Below are positions 1 through 8,191 of a DNA stretch of 26,978 nucleotides, piece by piece. The stretch is from Nitrospira sp. (GTDB lineage: Bacteria; Nitrospirota; Nitrospiria; Nitrospirales; Nitrospiraceae). The stretch covers positions 1-26,978 of the forward strand of contig JAJFBJ010000043.1 of assembly GCA_020697375.1 (NCBI GenBank). Direction: 5' to 3'. The notes below the pieces were generated by a model. That model had not been told where the DNA came from, searched no databases, and saw only the letters and a program-made list of their open reading frames with translations. Both the position numbers and the translations under genes were made by a program. Every line of letters begins with the position of its first letter. Position 1 is the first letter of the stretch.

Positions 1-604
1 CTTCCGCCAGGGCCAGCCGCCGTTGCGCCACGAGCACACGATAGTAGGCATCCTTGATCGTAAAGCCCAACAGCCGGACGGCATCTTCAAAACCTGCCTC
101 CGCCGATTGCACTCCGAATCCCGCGCTTTCGATGCGGTATCCGCGCTTGCCTGCCAATTCAAACAGTTGTTGAACCACCGTTTGTACTTCGCCGCTTCTC
201 CCAAGGCTATTGCCTTGCGTCCACGAACTCTGTGTGCCGAACAGCAGCACAGGATTCGGAAAGAGCCGGGCCGTGATTTGTTGCCCCTTGCTGGAATCGA
301 TCCCGTATCTGGCAATGAGCAAATCCAAATTCTGCTTGAGGAAGAGGGCCATCGCTTCGGACAGATTCAGACGGACGGCCGGAGGTGGCATCGATCTGGC
401 TGATACCGGGTCAGCAGCCTGCGCCGACAACCCGCTGGTCAGGAGGAGAGACAAGCCAAGCGCGAACCAGGCACAACGAAACCCAACCGGTGCGCGTAAA
501 CTCGTCGGGAGAGCGCCTCTGTGGTGGAGCATGTCGTCACACACCGTACGGGAGCGTCGAACAATCGAGGACAGGCTTGTCATTATACTGATTCTTCGAA
601 ACAT
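1..604 (-). CDS. TolC/CzcC-like outer-membrane efflux protein, N-terminal part (cut by window edge)
   Basis: The minus strand is open from about 604 to the window edge, giving roughly 200 residues of a TolC-family protein. A hydrophobic segment ending in LSAQA looks like a signal peptide. It is followed by the family's typical first helix, with LNLSEAMALFLKQN and later the LFPNPVL and LFELAGKR motifs known from CzcC/CusC-type proteins. Such proteins form the trimeric outer-membrane channel of RND or ABC exporters. The start is uncertain. ATG at 604 and ATG at 583 are in frame; a TTG at 613 lies 6 bases after a GGGAGG box and may be the true start; ATG at 532 would give the most ordinary signal peptide. 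The gene begins just after potD and may be its last co-transcribed partner. The substrate cannot be inferred, because the rest of the gene and any pump genes lie outside the window. Confidence 0.8.
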   Translation of the reverse strand, partial: MFRRISIMTSLSSIVRRSRTVCDDMLHHRGALPTSLRAPVGFRCAWFALGLSLLLTSGLSAQAADPVSARSMPPPAVRLNLSEAMALFLKQNLDLLIARYGIDSSKGQQITARLFPNPVLLFGTQSSWTQGNSLGRSGEVQTVVQQLFELAGKRGYRIESAGFGVQSAEAGFEDAVRLLGFTIKDAYYRVLVAQRRLALAE

Positions 605-631
605 TTGAAACAAATCCGGCCTCCCTGGACA

Positions 632-1702
632 TTACTGCATTTTCAATTCCGTCCAGGCCCGGTCGTACAAGCGTATCGCGCGCCCGACATCCCGCATCCA
701 TTCCAAGCGACTCAGCTGATCGAGCGGCGGATAGATCGCAGGATTTCCCCTGGTCATAGCCGTCACCTGCTCCCGCGCCGGTCGGGAGGCGGCTGCAAAC
801 CGCAATCGTTCCGATGTGCGGGCGGCGACTTCCGGATTCATCAGGTAGTTGAGGAAGCGCATGGCCAGCTCCTTCCGGGGCGCGTTGCGGAGCACCACCA
901 AACAATCGGCCCAAAGCGTGGCCCCTTCCATCGGCACCACATACCGAATCGACGGACGCTCGGCCATCGCGCGCGCCACCGGTCCTCCCCACCCATGCGC
1001 CAGGACCACTTCTCCCGATGCCAAGAGCTGGTCGTAATGGTCGCTCGTGTAGGTCTTGACCAACGGCTTCTGACGCAACAATTGTGTTTTGGCGGTTTCG
1101 ATCACCTGCGGATCGGTGCTGTTCATCGACTGCCCCATGGAACGCAACACTGCCCCGAATACTTCCCGCTGATCGTTCAACATGCTGATGCGGCCCTTGT
1201 AGCGTGGGTCCCATAGGATGGACCAACTCTCCGGGGGCGTGGGGATCACGGCGGAGTCGTATCCGATCCCAACGGTCCCCCACAAATAGGGAACCGCGTA
1301 GCGGCCTTCGGGATCGAAAGGGAGAGCCTGCAGATGCGGCTCCAGCATGGAGGCATTGGGAAGCGCCTGCTGGTCCAACTCACTCAGCAGGCCTTGCTGG
1401 ATCATGATGGCCACCATGAAATCCGATGGAACGGCTACGTCATATCCGGTTGCGCCGCTTTGCAACTTGGCCAGCAGCTCTTCATTGCTGCTGAATGTAT
1501 CGATCACGACCTTCACCTGTTCTTGCCGTTCGAACTCCTGGATAAGCTCGGGGCTCACATAGTCGGACCAGGTGAAATAATGCAGGACCGGCCGCGGCTC
1601 TCGTGTGCGATCGTCCGGGGATTGCCCGCAGGCCGACAGAATCCAGGCGAAACCCATCAGGCAAAAAAAGCAGAGGCCGATACATGGAAAGCAACGAACC
1701 AT
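632..1702 (-). CDS. potD: Polyamine ABC transporter periplasmic-binding lipoprotein (PotD-like)
   Basis: This 356-residue protein is the solute-binding part of a spermidine/putrescine ABC importer. It starts with a lipoprotein signal ending in the lipobox LSAC (Cys25), so it is probably anchored to a membrane by lipid rather than free in the periplasm. The mature part begins LHYFTWSDYVSPEL and carries the PotD/PotF landmarks PSDFMVAIMIQQGLL, YAVPYLWGTVGIGYD and LNDQREVFGAVLRSMG. The length agrees with the family (about 350). Its ATG abuts the stop codon of potC, so translation is probably coupled. Polyamine is the expected ligand from the family; whether spermidine or putrescine is preferred cannot be told from the sequence. 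Confidence 0.9.
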   Translation of the reverse strand: MVRCFPCIGLCFFCLMGFAWILSACGQSPDDRTREPRPVLHYFTWSDYVSPELIQEFERQEQVKVVIDTFSSNEELLAKLQSGATGYDVAVPSDFMVAIMIQQGLLSELDQQALPNASMLEPHLQALPFDPEGRYAVPYLWGTVGIGYDSAVIPTPPESWSILWDPRYKGRISMLNDQREVFGAVLRSMGQSMNSTDPQVIETAKTQLLRQKPLVKTYTSDHYDQLLASGEVVLAHGWGGPVARAMAERPSIRYVVPMEGATLWADCLVVLRNAPRKELAMRFLNYLMNPEVAARTSERLRFAAASRPAREQVTAMTRGNPAIYPPLDQLSRLEWMRDVGRAIRLYDRAWTELKMQ

Positions 1703-2476
1703 CTACAGCCTGCGGCGTTGAAGGTGCAGCGCAATTCCGACGAACGTCATCGAGACCACCAGCAACAGCGCGGACAAGGCGTTGATTTCGGGGGTGACGC
1801 CGGATTTGATCATGGAATAGACTTTCAAGGGCAAGGTGGTCGCTCCGGGACCCGCCGTAAAAAACGTCACCAGAAAATCATCGAGAGAGACCGTGAAGGC
1901 CACGAGGAGGGCGCCCCAGATGGCCGGGCGCAACAGCGGCAACGTCACATAACGAAACACCTGCCAAGGATTCGCGCCGAGATCAGCCGCCGCCTCGCGC
2001 AACGCCGGATCGAGTTTTCGCAGCCGCGTCCGAAGCATGATCGTGACCAGCGGGATATTGAATACGATGTGCCCGAGCATGACCGTGGTGAGGCCGAGGG
2101 GCATCTTGACCATCACGAAGAACAGCATCAACGCGACCCCCATCATCACCTCGGGAATCACGAGCGGGAGTACCAGGCCGCCTTCTATGATCTGTTGCCG
2201 ACGATGCGGCATGTGCTCCATGCCCAGCGCGAGCAGACCTCCCAGGCAGGTGGCTCCAATGGTAGAGAACAACGCAATAATCAAGCTGTTCGCGGTCGCG
2301 GCGAGCAATGCGTCGTTGTGCAGGAGTGCCGCGTACCATTTGAGGGTTGCCCCGCGCCAGACCATGGACAAGTGGGCGGCATTGAATGAGTACAGCACGA
2401 GCACGAGGATCGGCCCATAGAGAAACAGCATCGTCAGGGCGCCGGCGAGACGCAGCCCGGCCGATCCGCGTTTCAT
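1703..2476 (-). CDS. potC: Polyamine ABC transporter permease (PotC-like)
   Basis: A 257-residue inner-membrane permease with six predicted hydrophobic segments, the first at about residues 8-30. The cytoplasmic EAA loop, which docks on the ATPase, reads EAAADLGANPWQVFRYVTLP at about residues 160-180. Length and the late LDDFLVTFF segment match PotC/PotI, the second permease of polyamine importers. Its ATG overlaps the end of potB by 4 bases (ATGA type), and its stop touches the start of potD, so the three genes form one transcription unit. It should pair with PotB to form the translocation pore. Confidence 0.92.
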   Translation of the reverse strand: MKRGSAGLRLAGALTMLFLYGPILVLVLYSFNAAHLSMVWRGATLKWYAALLHNDALLAATANSLIIALFSTIGATCLGGLLALGMEHMPHRRQQIIEGGLVLPLVIPEVMMGVALMLFFVMVKMPLGLTTVMLGHIVFNIPLVTIMLRTRLRKLDPALREAAADLGANPWQVFRYVTLPLLRPAIWGALLVAFTVSLDDFLVTFFTAGPGATTLPLKVYSMIKSGVTPEINALSALLLVVSMTFVGIALHLQRRRL

Positions 2477-3363
2477 CGTCCCTCCAATGGGCTGGCCGCC
2501 CGGGAGGCATGCCGGTAATATACCAGCACAGCCGCCATGACCACCGCCATCAGCACGAAAGAAACCGCCGATCCCAACGGCCAGTCGCGCACGACAAGGA
2601 ATTCATGCTGGATGAGATTGCCGATCATCATGCTTCGAGCTCCGCCGAGCAGGTCCGGCGTGATGAACGAGCCGATCGAGGGAATGAACACCAGGATGCA
2701 GCCACCGACGATGCCGGGCTTCGTGAGCGGAAAGATCACGCGCGTGAGGATAGCCAGGCGAGAGGCATAGAGATCCCGCGCCGCCTCGACCAACAGCGGA
2801 TCCAGCCGCTCGATCGCCACATAGAGCGGCAGAACCATGAACGGCAGATAGCCATAGACCAGTCCGATGACGACGGCTCCCGGGGTGTACAGTAATTCCA
2901 GCGGGGCATCCAGCAACCCGAGCCCCATCAACAACCGGTTGATGAGGCCATCCTGGCGCAGCAGAATCATCCAGGCATAGGTACGCACGAGAAAATTCGT
3001 CCAGAACGGCAGCATGACGAGGAGCAGCAGCAACGGCTGCCAACGGGCGGGACTTCGCGCAATGGCATAGGCGAGCGGAAAACCCAGAACGAAACAGAAG
3101 ACCGTGGTCAGACTCGCGTACCATATGGACTGAGCGAGGATTCTGCCATACAGCGGGTGAAGAAGATCGAGGTAATTCGCAGAGGTCAATTCCCAGACGA
3201 TGCCGCCATAGGTGCCACGAGACGCGAAGCTGATCGCGAACACCAACCCCAGCGGTATCAAGAAAAATATGCCCATCCACACCAGCCCCGGCACAGCGAG
3301 CCAGCAAGGACGGCGGGAGGAACGAGAAATTTTGTAGGAGGGACGCGCCTCGCGCACCGGCAT
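2473..3363 (-). CDS. potB: Polyamine ABC transporter permease (PotB-like)
   Basis: This 296-residue permease has the first transmembrane helix at about residues 20-40 and the conserved EAA loop EAARDLYASRLAILTRVIFP, the contact site for the ATPase. MLPFWTNFLVRTYAWMILLR is a hallmark of PotB/PotH. A longer reading frame runs upstream to 3471, but it would overlap potA by over 100 bases. The ATG at 3363 lies two bases after the potA stop and is preferred, although the ribosome-binding site there is weak and translational coupling to potA is likely. It forms the membrane channel together with PotC. Confidence 0.9.
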   Translation of the reverse strand: MPVREARPSYKISRSSRRPCWLAVPGLVWMGIFFLIPLGLVFAISFASRGTYGGIVWELTSANYLDLLHPLYGRILAQSIWYASLTTVFCFVLGFPLAYAIARSPARWQPLLLLLVMLPFWTNFLVRTYAWMILLRQDGLINRLLMGLGLLDAPLELLYTPGAVVIGLVYGYLPFMVLPLYVAIERLDPLLVEAARDLYASRLAILTRVIFPLTKPGIVGGCILVFIPSIGSFITPDLLGGARSMMIGNLIQHEFLVVRDWPLGSAVSFVLMAVVMAAVLVYYRHASRAASPLEGR

Positions 3364-3365
3364 AT

Positions 3366-4505
3366 TCACTCGAAGAACAACCGCCCGTCCGAGGCGGACC
3401 AGTGGAGAAAGACCGCCTCTCCGGGGCTGTATGATTGCTGCCCGGGTCCCGGCGCCATCCTGATTTCCCACAAGCCGTCACGCCCGATTCGAACCAAGTA
3501 TTTCATCTCAGCGCCCACGAAAAACGCTTTCTCTATCATGCCGGAAAGCACCTGGCCGGAAGCCGACGGCCGTTCTCGCGACATCTGAATCTCCTCCGGA
3601 CGAAGCGAGAGGGTGGCGGAACAAGCGGCGGGCCGGCCTGAAGGTGTCGGCACCAGCAGCGGCCGCAACTCATCATCGGCAGGTTGAAACAGGCTCTGTT
3701 CCCCTGCGGCTCTCTCGACCTTACCCGGCAATTCGTTCGAGATCCCGAGAAATCGCGATACAAACAGATTGCAGGGGCTTGCATAGACTTCGCGCGGGCT
3801 CCCGCTCTGCCACATGCGTCCCTGGTGCATCACGGCAATGCGATCCGACATCATCATCGCCTCTTCCTGGTGATGCGTGACACAGAGACAGGTCAGTCCG
3901 GCCTTCTCCTGGATGGATTTCAATTCCACCTGCATTTCCTGGCGCAGTTGCTGATCCAAGGCCGCCAACGGTTCATCGAGCAACAACAGGGCCGGTTGGT
4001 TCACCATGGCGCGAGCCAGGGCCACCCGCTGCTGTTCTCCACCGGAAAGTTGCGCGGGCATCCGCGCTTCCTTGCCCGACAGCCTGACCGTGGTCAGCGC
4101 CTGACGTACCTGTTCCGCGATGAGAGGCGCGGGAACCCGCCGCATCTTCAAGCCGAAGGCGACGTTTTCGAACAGGGTCAGATGAGGGAAAAGCGCATAG
4201 GACTGAAACACCAGATTCACGGGCCGGCGATTCGGCGGCACCCCGAGCATCGACTGTCCCTCGATCAGCACATCCCCTTCGTCGGGATCCTCGAAGCCGG
4301 CCAGCATGCGCAATACCGAGGTTTTTCCCGCGCCGCTTGGGCCAAGAAGGGAAAAAAACTCGCCCCGGCGAACTTGGAAGCTCACATGATCGACGGCTGT
4401 CACCCGTCCGTGACGACGGACGATCCCGCGAACATCGACGGTCGGTGGAGCAGAGGAAAGGGAGGTGTCGGCAGCAGGGGACGGCGGAATGGAGGGCGTC
4501 GCCAT
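3366..4505 (-). CDS. potA: Polyamine ABC transporter ATP-binding protein (PotA-like)
   Basis: A 379-residue ABC ATPase that powers the importer. Walker A GPSGAGKT, signature LSGGEQQR, Walker B LLLLDEP followed by the D-loop AALD, and the switch histidine in VTHHQEEA are all present, so it should be catalytically competent. The C-terminal third is a TOBE-type domain, with SLRPEEIQM and a closing stretch GEAVFLHWSASDGRLFFE. The first roughly 20 residues are a low-complexity Pro/Ser extension before the domain proper. No convincing Shine-Dalgarno precedes the ATG. It is the first gene of the potABCD operon; a polyamine rather than iron role is supported by the neighbouring PotB, PotC and PotD types. 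Confidence 0.92.
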   Translation of the reverse strand: MATPSIPPSPAADTSLSSAPPTVDVRGIVRRHGRVTAVDHVSFQVRRGEFFSLLGPSGAGKTSVLRMLAGFEDPDEGDVLIEGQSMLGVPPNRRPVNLVFQSYALFPHLTLFENVAFGLKMRRVPAPLIAEQVRQALTTVRLSGKEARMPAQLSGGEQQRVALARAMVNQPALLLLDEPLAALDQQLRQEMQVELKSIQEKAGLTCLCVTHHQEEAMMMSDRIAVMHQGRMWQSGSPREVYASPCNLFVSRFLGISNELPGKVERAAGEQSLFQPADDELRPLLVPTPSGRPAACSATLSLRPEEIQMSRERPSASGQVLSGMIEKAFFVGAEMKYLVRIGRDGLWEIRMAPGPGQQSYSPGEAVFLHWSASDGRLFFE

Positions 4506-4547
4506 TGAGGAGGACTGCAGTTAGAGTGGTACGCCGGCAGACAAGGG

Positions 4548-4826
4548 TCAGTGCTCCAAGCTGACTTTGGAACTGACATCGCGCAGATGTTTGCGCACAC
4601 GCACCCGATGCTCATGCTTGCGCAGCAATTCCCGACGGATCACGTCACGGTCTTCCGCCACAATACGTACCAGCCGGTCGTTATCCTCCGCATGGTTCCT
4701 CACGAGTTCGGACAAGCGCTGCACTTGTCGCTCCAATCGTTCCAGACGCCAGACCATTTCCTTCATCGGATTCGCGGCGTCGGATCCACCCTTGTTCACG
4801 GCCGGCAGGGCATTGTGTTTTTTCAT
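4548..4826 (-). CDS. Small charged coiled-coil protein, unknown function
   Basis: A 92-residue protein without a recognised family. Residues 22-60 (EMVWRLERLERQVQRLSELV and onwards) show heptad-like leucine/valine spacing rich in Glu and Arg, so a short coiled coil or helical dimer is likely. The C-terminus is basic (RKHEHRVRVRKHL). A perfect AAGGAG lies 5 bases before the ATG, and a good sigma-70-type promoter lies about 60 bases upstream, so this is a real gene even though a long plus-strand frame crosses it. It sits between potA and glgC, divergent from glgC. It could be a small nucleoid-associated or scaffolding protein, but nothing in the sequence decides this. Confidence 0.8.
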   Translation of the reverse strand: MKKHNALPAVNKGGSDAANPMKEMVWRLERLERQVQRLSELVRNHAEDNDRLVRIVAEDRDVIRRELLRKHEHRVRVRKHLRDVSSKVSLEH

Positions 4827-4877
4827 ATCCGCTCCTTGAATCGGCCCGACCGGATGTCGGGACGCTCATCGAGTCGT

Positions 4878-4906
4878 AGTATCATCCGAGTTCGAGGTGA
4901 AGTCAA
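4878..4906 (-). promoter_or_regulatory. Sigma-70-type promoter with overlapping 8-bp inverted repeat, for the coiled-coil gene
   Basis: On the minus strand TTGACT (4901-4906) is followed after 17 bases by GATACT (4878-4883), close to the -35/-10 consensus. The arms AGTATCAT (4878-4885) and ATGATACT (4906-4913) are an exact inverted repeat that covers the -10 box on one side and touches the -35 box on the other. This is the layout of an operator for a dimeric repressor, but the regulator is unknown. Confidence 0.6.
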
Positions 4907-4958
4907 TGATACTGCATCCTTTCTATTCGCCCATCGTCCTGTTACAATCGACTCATCT

Positions 4959-6197
4959 ATGGCCAAGATCTTCACTATGGTCCTTGCCGGCGGAAAGGGC
5001 GAGCGTTTGCATCCGCTCACGGATCAGCGCGCGAAACCAGCTGTGCCGTTCGGCGGAAAATATCGCATCATCGACTTTACCCTGAGCAACTGCCTGAACT
5101 CCGGCCTGCGCCAGATCACCGTCCTGATCCAATACAAATCGCATTCCCTCGATCGTCACATTCGCACGGGATGGAACATTCTCAATCTTGAATTGGGCGA
5201 GTACATTGCGTCCATCCCTCCGCAGCAACGGATCAGCGAAGACTGGTATCGGGGGACAGCGGACGCGGTGTATCAGAATCTGTTTCTTCTCGATCAGGAC
5301 CAGCCTGAATTTCTGCTGGTCCTGGCTGGCGATCACATCTACAAGATGAACTATGCAGACATGTACAACCTCCTGGTGGAAAAGCAGGCGGATGCGGTGG
5401 TCGGAGCCATTGAGACGCCGTTGGCGGATGCCAGCCGGTTCGGGGTGATCGCCGTGGACGAAGACCACCGAATCCTGCGATTCGACGAAAAACCGGCCAA
5501 CCCTAAACACATTCCTGGCGATCCCTCGCAGGCCTTCGTATCGATGGGCATTTACCTGTTCCGGACGGAAGCGGTGCGCGAACAACTCATACAGGGGGCC
5601 AAGGAAGACAAGACCCACGATTTCGGCAAGAACATCATTCCCCGCATGATCAAAGGCAACCGGGTCTACGCCTTCAAGTTTCAAGATGAGAACAAGAAGG
5701 CCGTCAAATATTGGCGCGACATCGGGACACTCGATGCCTATTGGGAAGCCAACATGGACCTGGTCGCGGTCGATCCGCTGTTCAATCTCTATGATGGAGA
5801 TTGGCCCATCCGCACGTACCAGGGACAATTTCCACCCGCCAAATTCGTGTTTGCCCAGGATTTTCAAGGCGGCCGCATGGGGGTCGCGCTCGATTCCATC
5901 GTCTGCGGCGGCTGCATCATTTCCGGGGGCCGAATACAGAATTCGGTCCTTTCGCCCAACGTCCATGTCCAGGACCATGCCGATGTGCGGGAGTCCGTCG
6001 TGATGGAAAATGTGGTCATCGGCGAACATGCGCGCATCAGGCGCGCAATCATCGACAAAGACGTCATCATCCCGCCCGGGACGGAGATCGGCTTCGACCC
6101 CGCGGCCGATCGTCAACGTTTCCAAGTCACCGATTCCGGACTGGTCGTCATCTCAAAGGGAATGAAACTGCATGCCGCCGTCGATTCATCCGGTTGA
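4959..6197 (+). CDS. glgC: Glucose-1-phosphate adenylyltransferase
   Basis: This 412-residue enzyme makes ADP-glucose from ATP and glucose-1-phosphate, the committed step of bacterial glycogen synthesis. The nucleotide-binding motif GGKGERLHPLTDQRAKPAVP lies at residues 11-30, followed by FGGKYRIIDFTLSNC. Later come the catalytic-region AGDHIYKMNY and the sugar-phosphate site FDEKP. The C-terminal third has the left-handed beta-helix pattern (VCGGCIISGGRIQNSVLSPN) carrying the allosteric part. The reading frame opens far upstream, but ATG 4959 is chosen because the conserved N-terminus starts there. No Shine-Dalgarno is visible. A TACAAT box at 4943-4948 ends only 10 bases before the ATG, so the mRNA may have almost no leader. 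The 3' end overlaps the next gene by 26 bases. Confidence 0.95.
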   Translation: MAKIFTMVLAGGKGERLHPLTDQRAKPAVPFGGKYRIIDFTLSNCLNSGLRQITVLIQYKSHSLDRHIRTGWNILNLELGEYIASIPPQQRISEDWYRGTADAVYQNLFLLDQDQPEFLLVLAGDHIYKMNYADMYNLLVEKQADAVVGAIETPLADASRFGVIAVDEDHRILRFDEKPANPKHIPGDPSQAFVSMGIYLFRTEAVREQLIQGAKEDKTHDFGKNIIPRMIKGNRVYAFKFQDENKKAVKYWRDIGTLDAYWEANMDLVAVDPLFNLYDGDWPIRTYQGQFPPAKFVFAQDFQGGRMGVALDSIVCGGCIISGGRIQNSVLSPNVHVQDHADVRESVVMENVVIGEHARIRRAIIDKDVIIPPGTEIGFDPAADRQRFQVTDSGLVVISKGMKLHAAVDSSG

Positions 6198-8034
6198 CCT
6201 GGTCGAGACCCTCCGACAAAAACACCTCACTCCTGCGATCGTATTCCTCACATCGAGACGGGCCTGCGACGAAGCGATGCAAGCCTTCGAGCGCAGCCAA
6301 GTGACCTTACCCAAAGCCCGGCAGGCACAAATCGCCGGCGTGCTCGATCAGGTCACCGCTCAATTTCCCAGCATCGCGGAACACCCGCTCATCGGCACCG
6401 TTCAACGCATCGGCGTGGCGGCTCACCATGCCGGCCATCTGCCCTCCTGGAAAATCGCCGTCGAGGAACTGATGCGCACCGGCTCGCTCGACGCCGTGTT
6501 CGCCACGACGACGCTCGCCGCCGGAGTCGACTTTCCGGCCCGCACTGTGGTGGTGACGCAATCCAGCATCCGCAAAGCACGGGACTTTACCGATCTGACG
6601 GCCAGCGAAATCCAACAGCTCGCCGGACGCGCCGGCCGCCGCGGCAAGGATCTGGTGGGCTTTGCCGTGATCGCTCCTTCTCCCTACATCGATCTCACCG
6701 TCCTGACCAAAGGGCTCACCGGGCAACCGGAAGCCATCCACAGCCAGTTCGTCATTACCTATCCAATGGTGCTGAATCTGCTCAAGGCCCATCCGCGCGA
6801 ACAGATCCAATCGATCCTGGCCAAGAGCTTCGCCCAATTTCAGCTGAACCAGCGCTCCGCCGTGCTCGAAACCAAACTGGACGGATTACGCGCCGAAATG
6901 GAGCCCTTCGGCCCGAGGGTCTGCTCTGATTGGATTACCCAATGGCAGGTATTCGATCACGCGCGAAAACGAAAAAAGCCCAGAGGGACGTCCGTCAAGC
7001 TTGAAACCCCGGATATGGCTGCACGCCTGCACTTCCTCACGCCGGGACGCGTGGTGGGATTGGTGCGTGGACGCGGCATCGTCCTCCGCCAGTACCGCAG
7101 CAAAGGGCAGCATGCGCCGATGGTTACGCTGCTTCGCGAGGGGGGCGCCCTCAGCGAATGTCCGGCCTCAATCGTGACGCAGGTATTCGATCGGACCTTT
7201 GAATGCGACGAGACTTCGTCTTATCCCTGGTGCACCAGGGATACGTTGGATCAGCTGACTCACCATCTTGGGGATCTCCCGCCGCGACTGCCGATTTTGC
7301 CGATTCTGATTCAACCGGCGGAGGAACCGCCGCTCGACAGCTCCATCATTCACACCTTGGGAGATTTCCCCTGCCCGACCTGCCCTTCACGCCAGACCTG
7401 CCAGCGTGATTTTCAACGGGCCTCGCGCATTCGACAGGAGATACAGCGGCACATCAAGTCGATCCAGGCCCTTCAGACAAGCTTGTGGCACCGGTTCCAG
7501 GAACGGATCGACGTGTTGGAGCGGTTCGGCTATCTCAATGCCATGGCTCAGCTCACCGCCGACGGCGAGTGGGCCCGGCTGATTCGCATCGATCATTCTT
7601 TGCTGATCACCGAACTGATCCGCGCGGAAGCGTTCGGCGCCATCGACCCCCCTCTCCTCGCGGCCGTCATGGCCAGCATTGCCCATGACGACGATCGGCC
7701 AGGGTCCTTTCCACGCGGCAGCAGCGGCCTGGTAACCTTGCTGTTTCAGGTCCGAAAACTGGCGGAGAGCCTCACCCCGCATGAAGAACCGCCGATGCTG
7801 CGAGCCGATGTCGCCGCCTTGACGGAACGGTGGGTGGCGGACCAAAGCCTGACCTGGATCGGGCTCGCCCGGCTGACGACGATGGCCGAAGGCGATATGT
7901 TCCGGCTGTTCGCGCGCACGATCGAGTTTCTGTCTCAACTCAAAACCTTGAAGAGCACCCATCCCTCCCTGGCGGAATCGGCCGCTCAGGCCATTGCCGC
8001 CATGCGGCGAGGCGTGCTGGAGGAACTGCCGTGA
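6172..8034 (+). CDS. C-terminal half of a Ski2-like DEAD/DEAH-box helicase (RecA2 domain plus C-terminal region)
   Basis: A 620-residue protein that begins directly at the second RecA-like domain of a superfamily 2 helicase. Motif IV is AIVFLTSRRACDEAM (about residues 22-36), motif V is FATTTLAAGVDFPARTV (110-126) and motif VI is QLAGRAGRRGKD (149-160). Motif VI carries the arginine fingers. No Walker A or DExx box is present, so it cannot hydrolyse ATP alone. After residue 180 follow helical segments, a beta-rich part, a possible metal site CPTCPSRQTC (about residues 403-412) and a long helical tail resembling the DSHCT region of Ski2/Mtr4 proteins. ATG 6172 lies inside the end of glgC, with AAAGGGA about 10 bases upstream. 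The missing N-terminal half is encoded by the next gene, downstream rather than upstream. The natural reading is a two-subunit helicase acting on RNA or DNA. Confidence 0.85.
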   Translation: MPPSIHPVDLVETLRQKHLTPAIVFLTSRRACDEAMQAFERSQVTLPKARQAQIAGVLDQVTAQFPSIAEHPLIGTVQRIGVAAHHAGHLPSWKIAVEELMRTGSLDAVFATTTLAAGVDFPARTVVVTQSSIRKARDFTDLTASEIQQLAGRAGRRGKDLVGFAVIAPSPYIDLTVLTKGLTGQPEAIHSQFVITYPMVLNLLKAHPREQIQSILAKSFAQFQLNQRSAVLETKLDGLRAEMEPFGPRVCSDWITQWQVFDHARKRKKPRGTSVKLETPDMAARLHFLTPGRVVGLVRGRGIVLRQYRSKGQHAPMVTLLREGGALSECPASIVTQVFDRTFECDETSSYPWCTRDTLDQLTHHLGDLPPRLPILPILIQPAEEPPLDSSIIHTLGDFPCPTCPSRQTCQRDFQRASRIRQEIQRHIKSIQALQTSLWHRFQERIDVLERFGYLNAMAQLTADGEWARLIRIDHSLLITELIRAEAFGAIDPPLLAAVMASIAHDDDRPGSFPRGSSGLVTLLFQVRKLAESLTPHEEPPMLRADVAALTERWVADQSLTWIGLARLTTMAEGDMFRLFARTIEFLSQLKTLKSTHPSLAESAAQAIAAMRRGVLEELP

Positions 8035-8154
8035 GCGCGTCGCCCGCCTCACGACGCAAGCTTGGAACTCGTCGATCTGTTGATCTGGCGATTTGGGGCC
8101 ATTCAATCGATCATCAGGTGATCAGATCGACGGATTCCGGACGTGCTGTTTCAC

Positions 8155-8187
8155 ACCTCATGCTTCATATCTCCAGCTTCATGAGGT
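8155..8187 (+). promoter_or_regulatory. Hairpin enclosing the ribosome-binding site of the helicase N-half gene
   Basis: ACCTCATG (8155-8162) and CATGAGGT (8180-8187) are an exact 8-bp inverted repeat with a 17-base loop. The 3' arm contains the GAGG Shine-Dalgarno that serves the ATG at 8192. Folded, the hairpin would hide the ribosome-binding site, so translation could be regulated by temperature, a ligand or ribosomes arriving from upstream. No T-run follows, so it is not an obvious terminator. Confidence 0.5.
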
Positions 8188-8191
8188 CCGC

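Noticed and set aside
1334..2389. Long plus-strand frame opposite potC and potD (351 codons)
   Set aside because: Rich in His, Arg and Gln with no family resemblance; it is the mirror of clear transporter genes.
4551..4958. N-terminal extension of glgC
   Set aside because: The conserved enzyme begins at 4959; the extension overlaps a minus-strand gene with a perfect ribosome-binding site and promoter.
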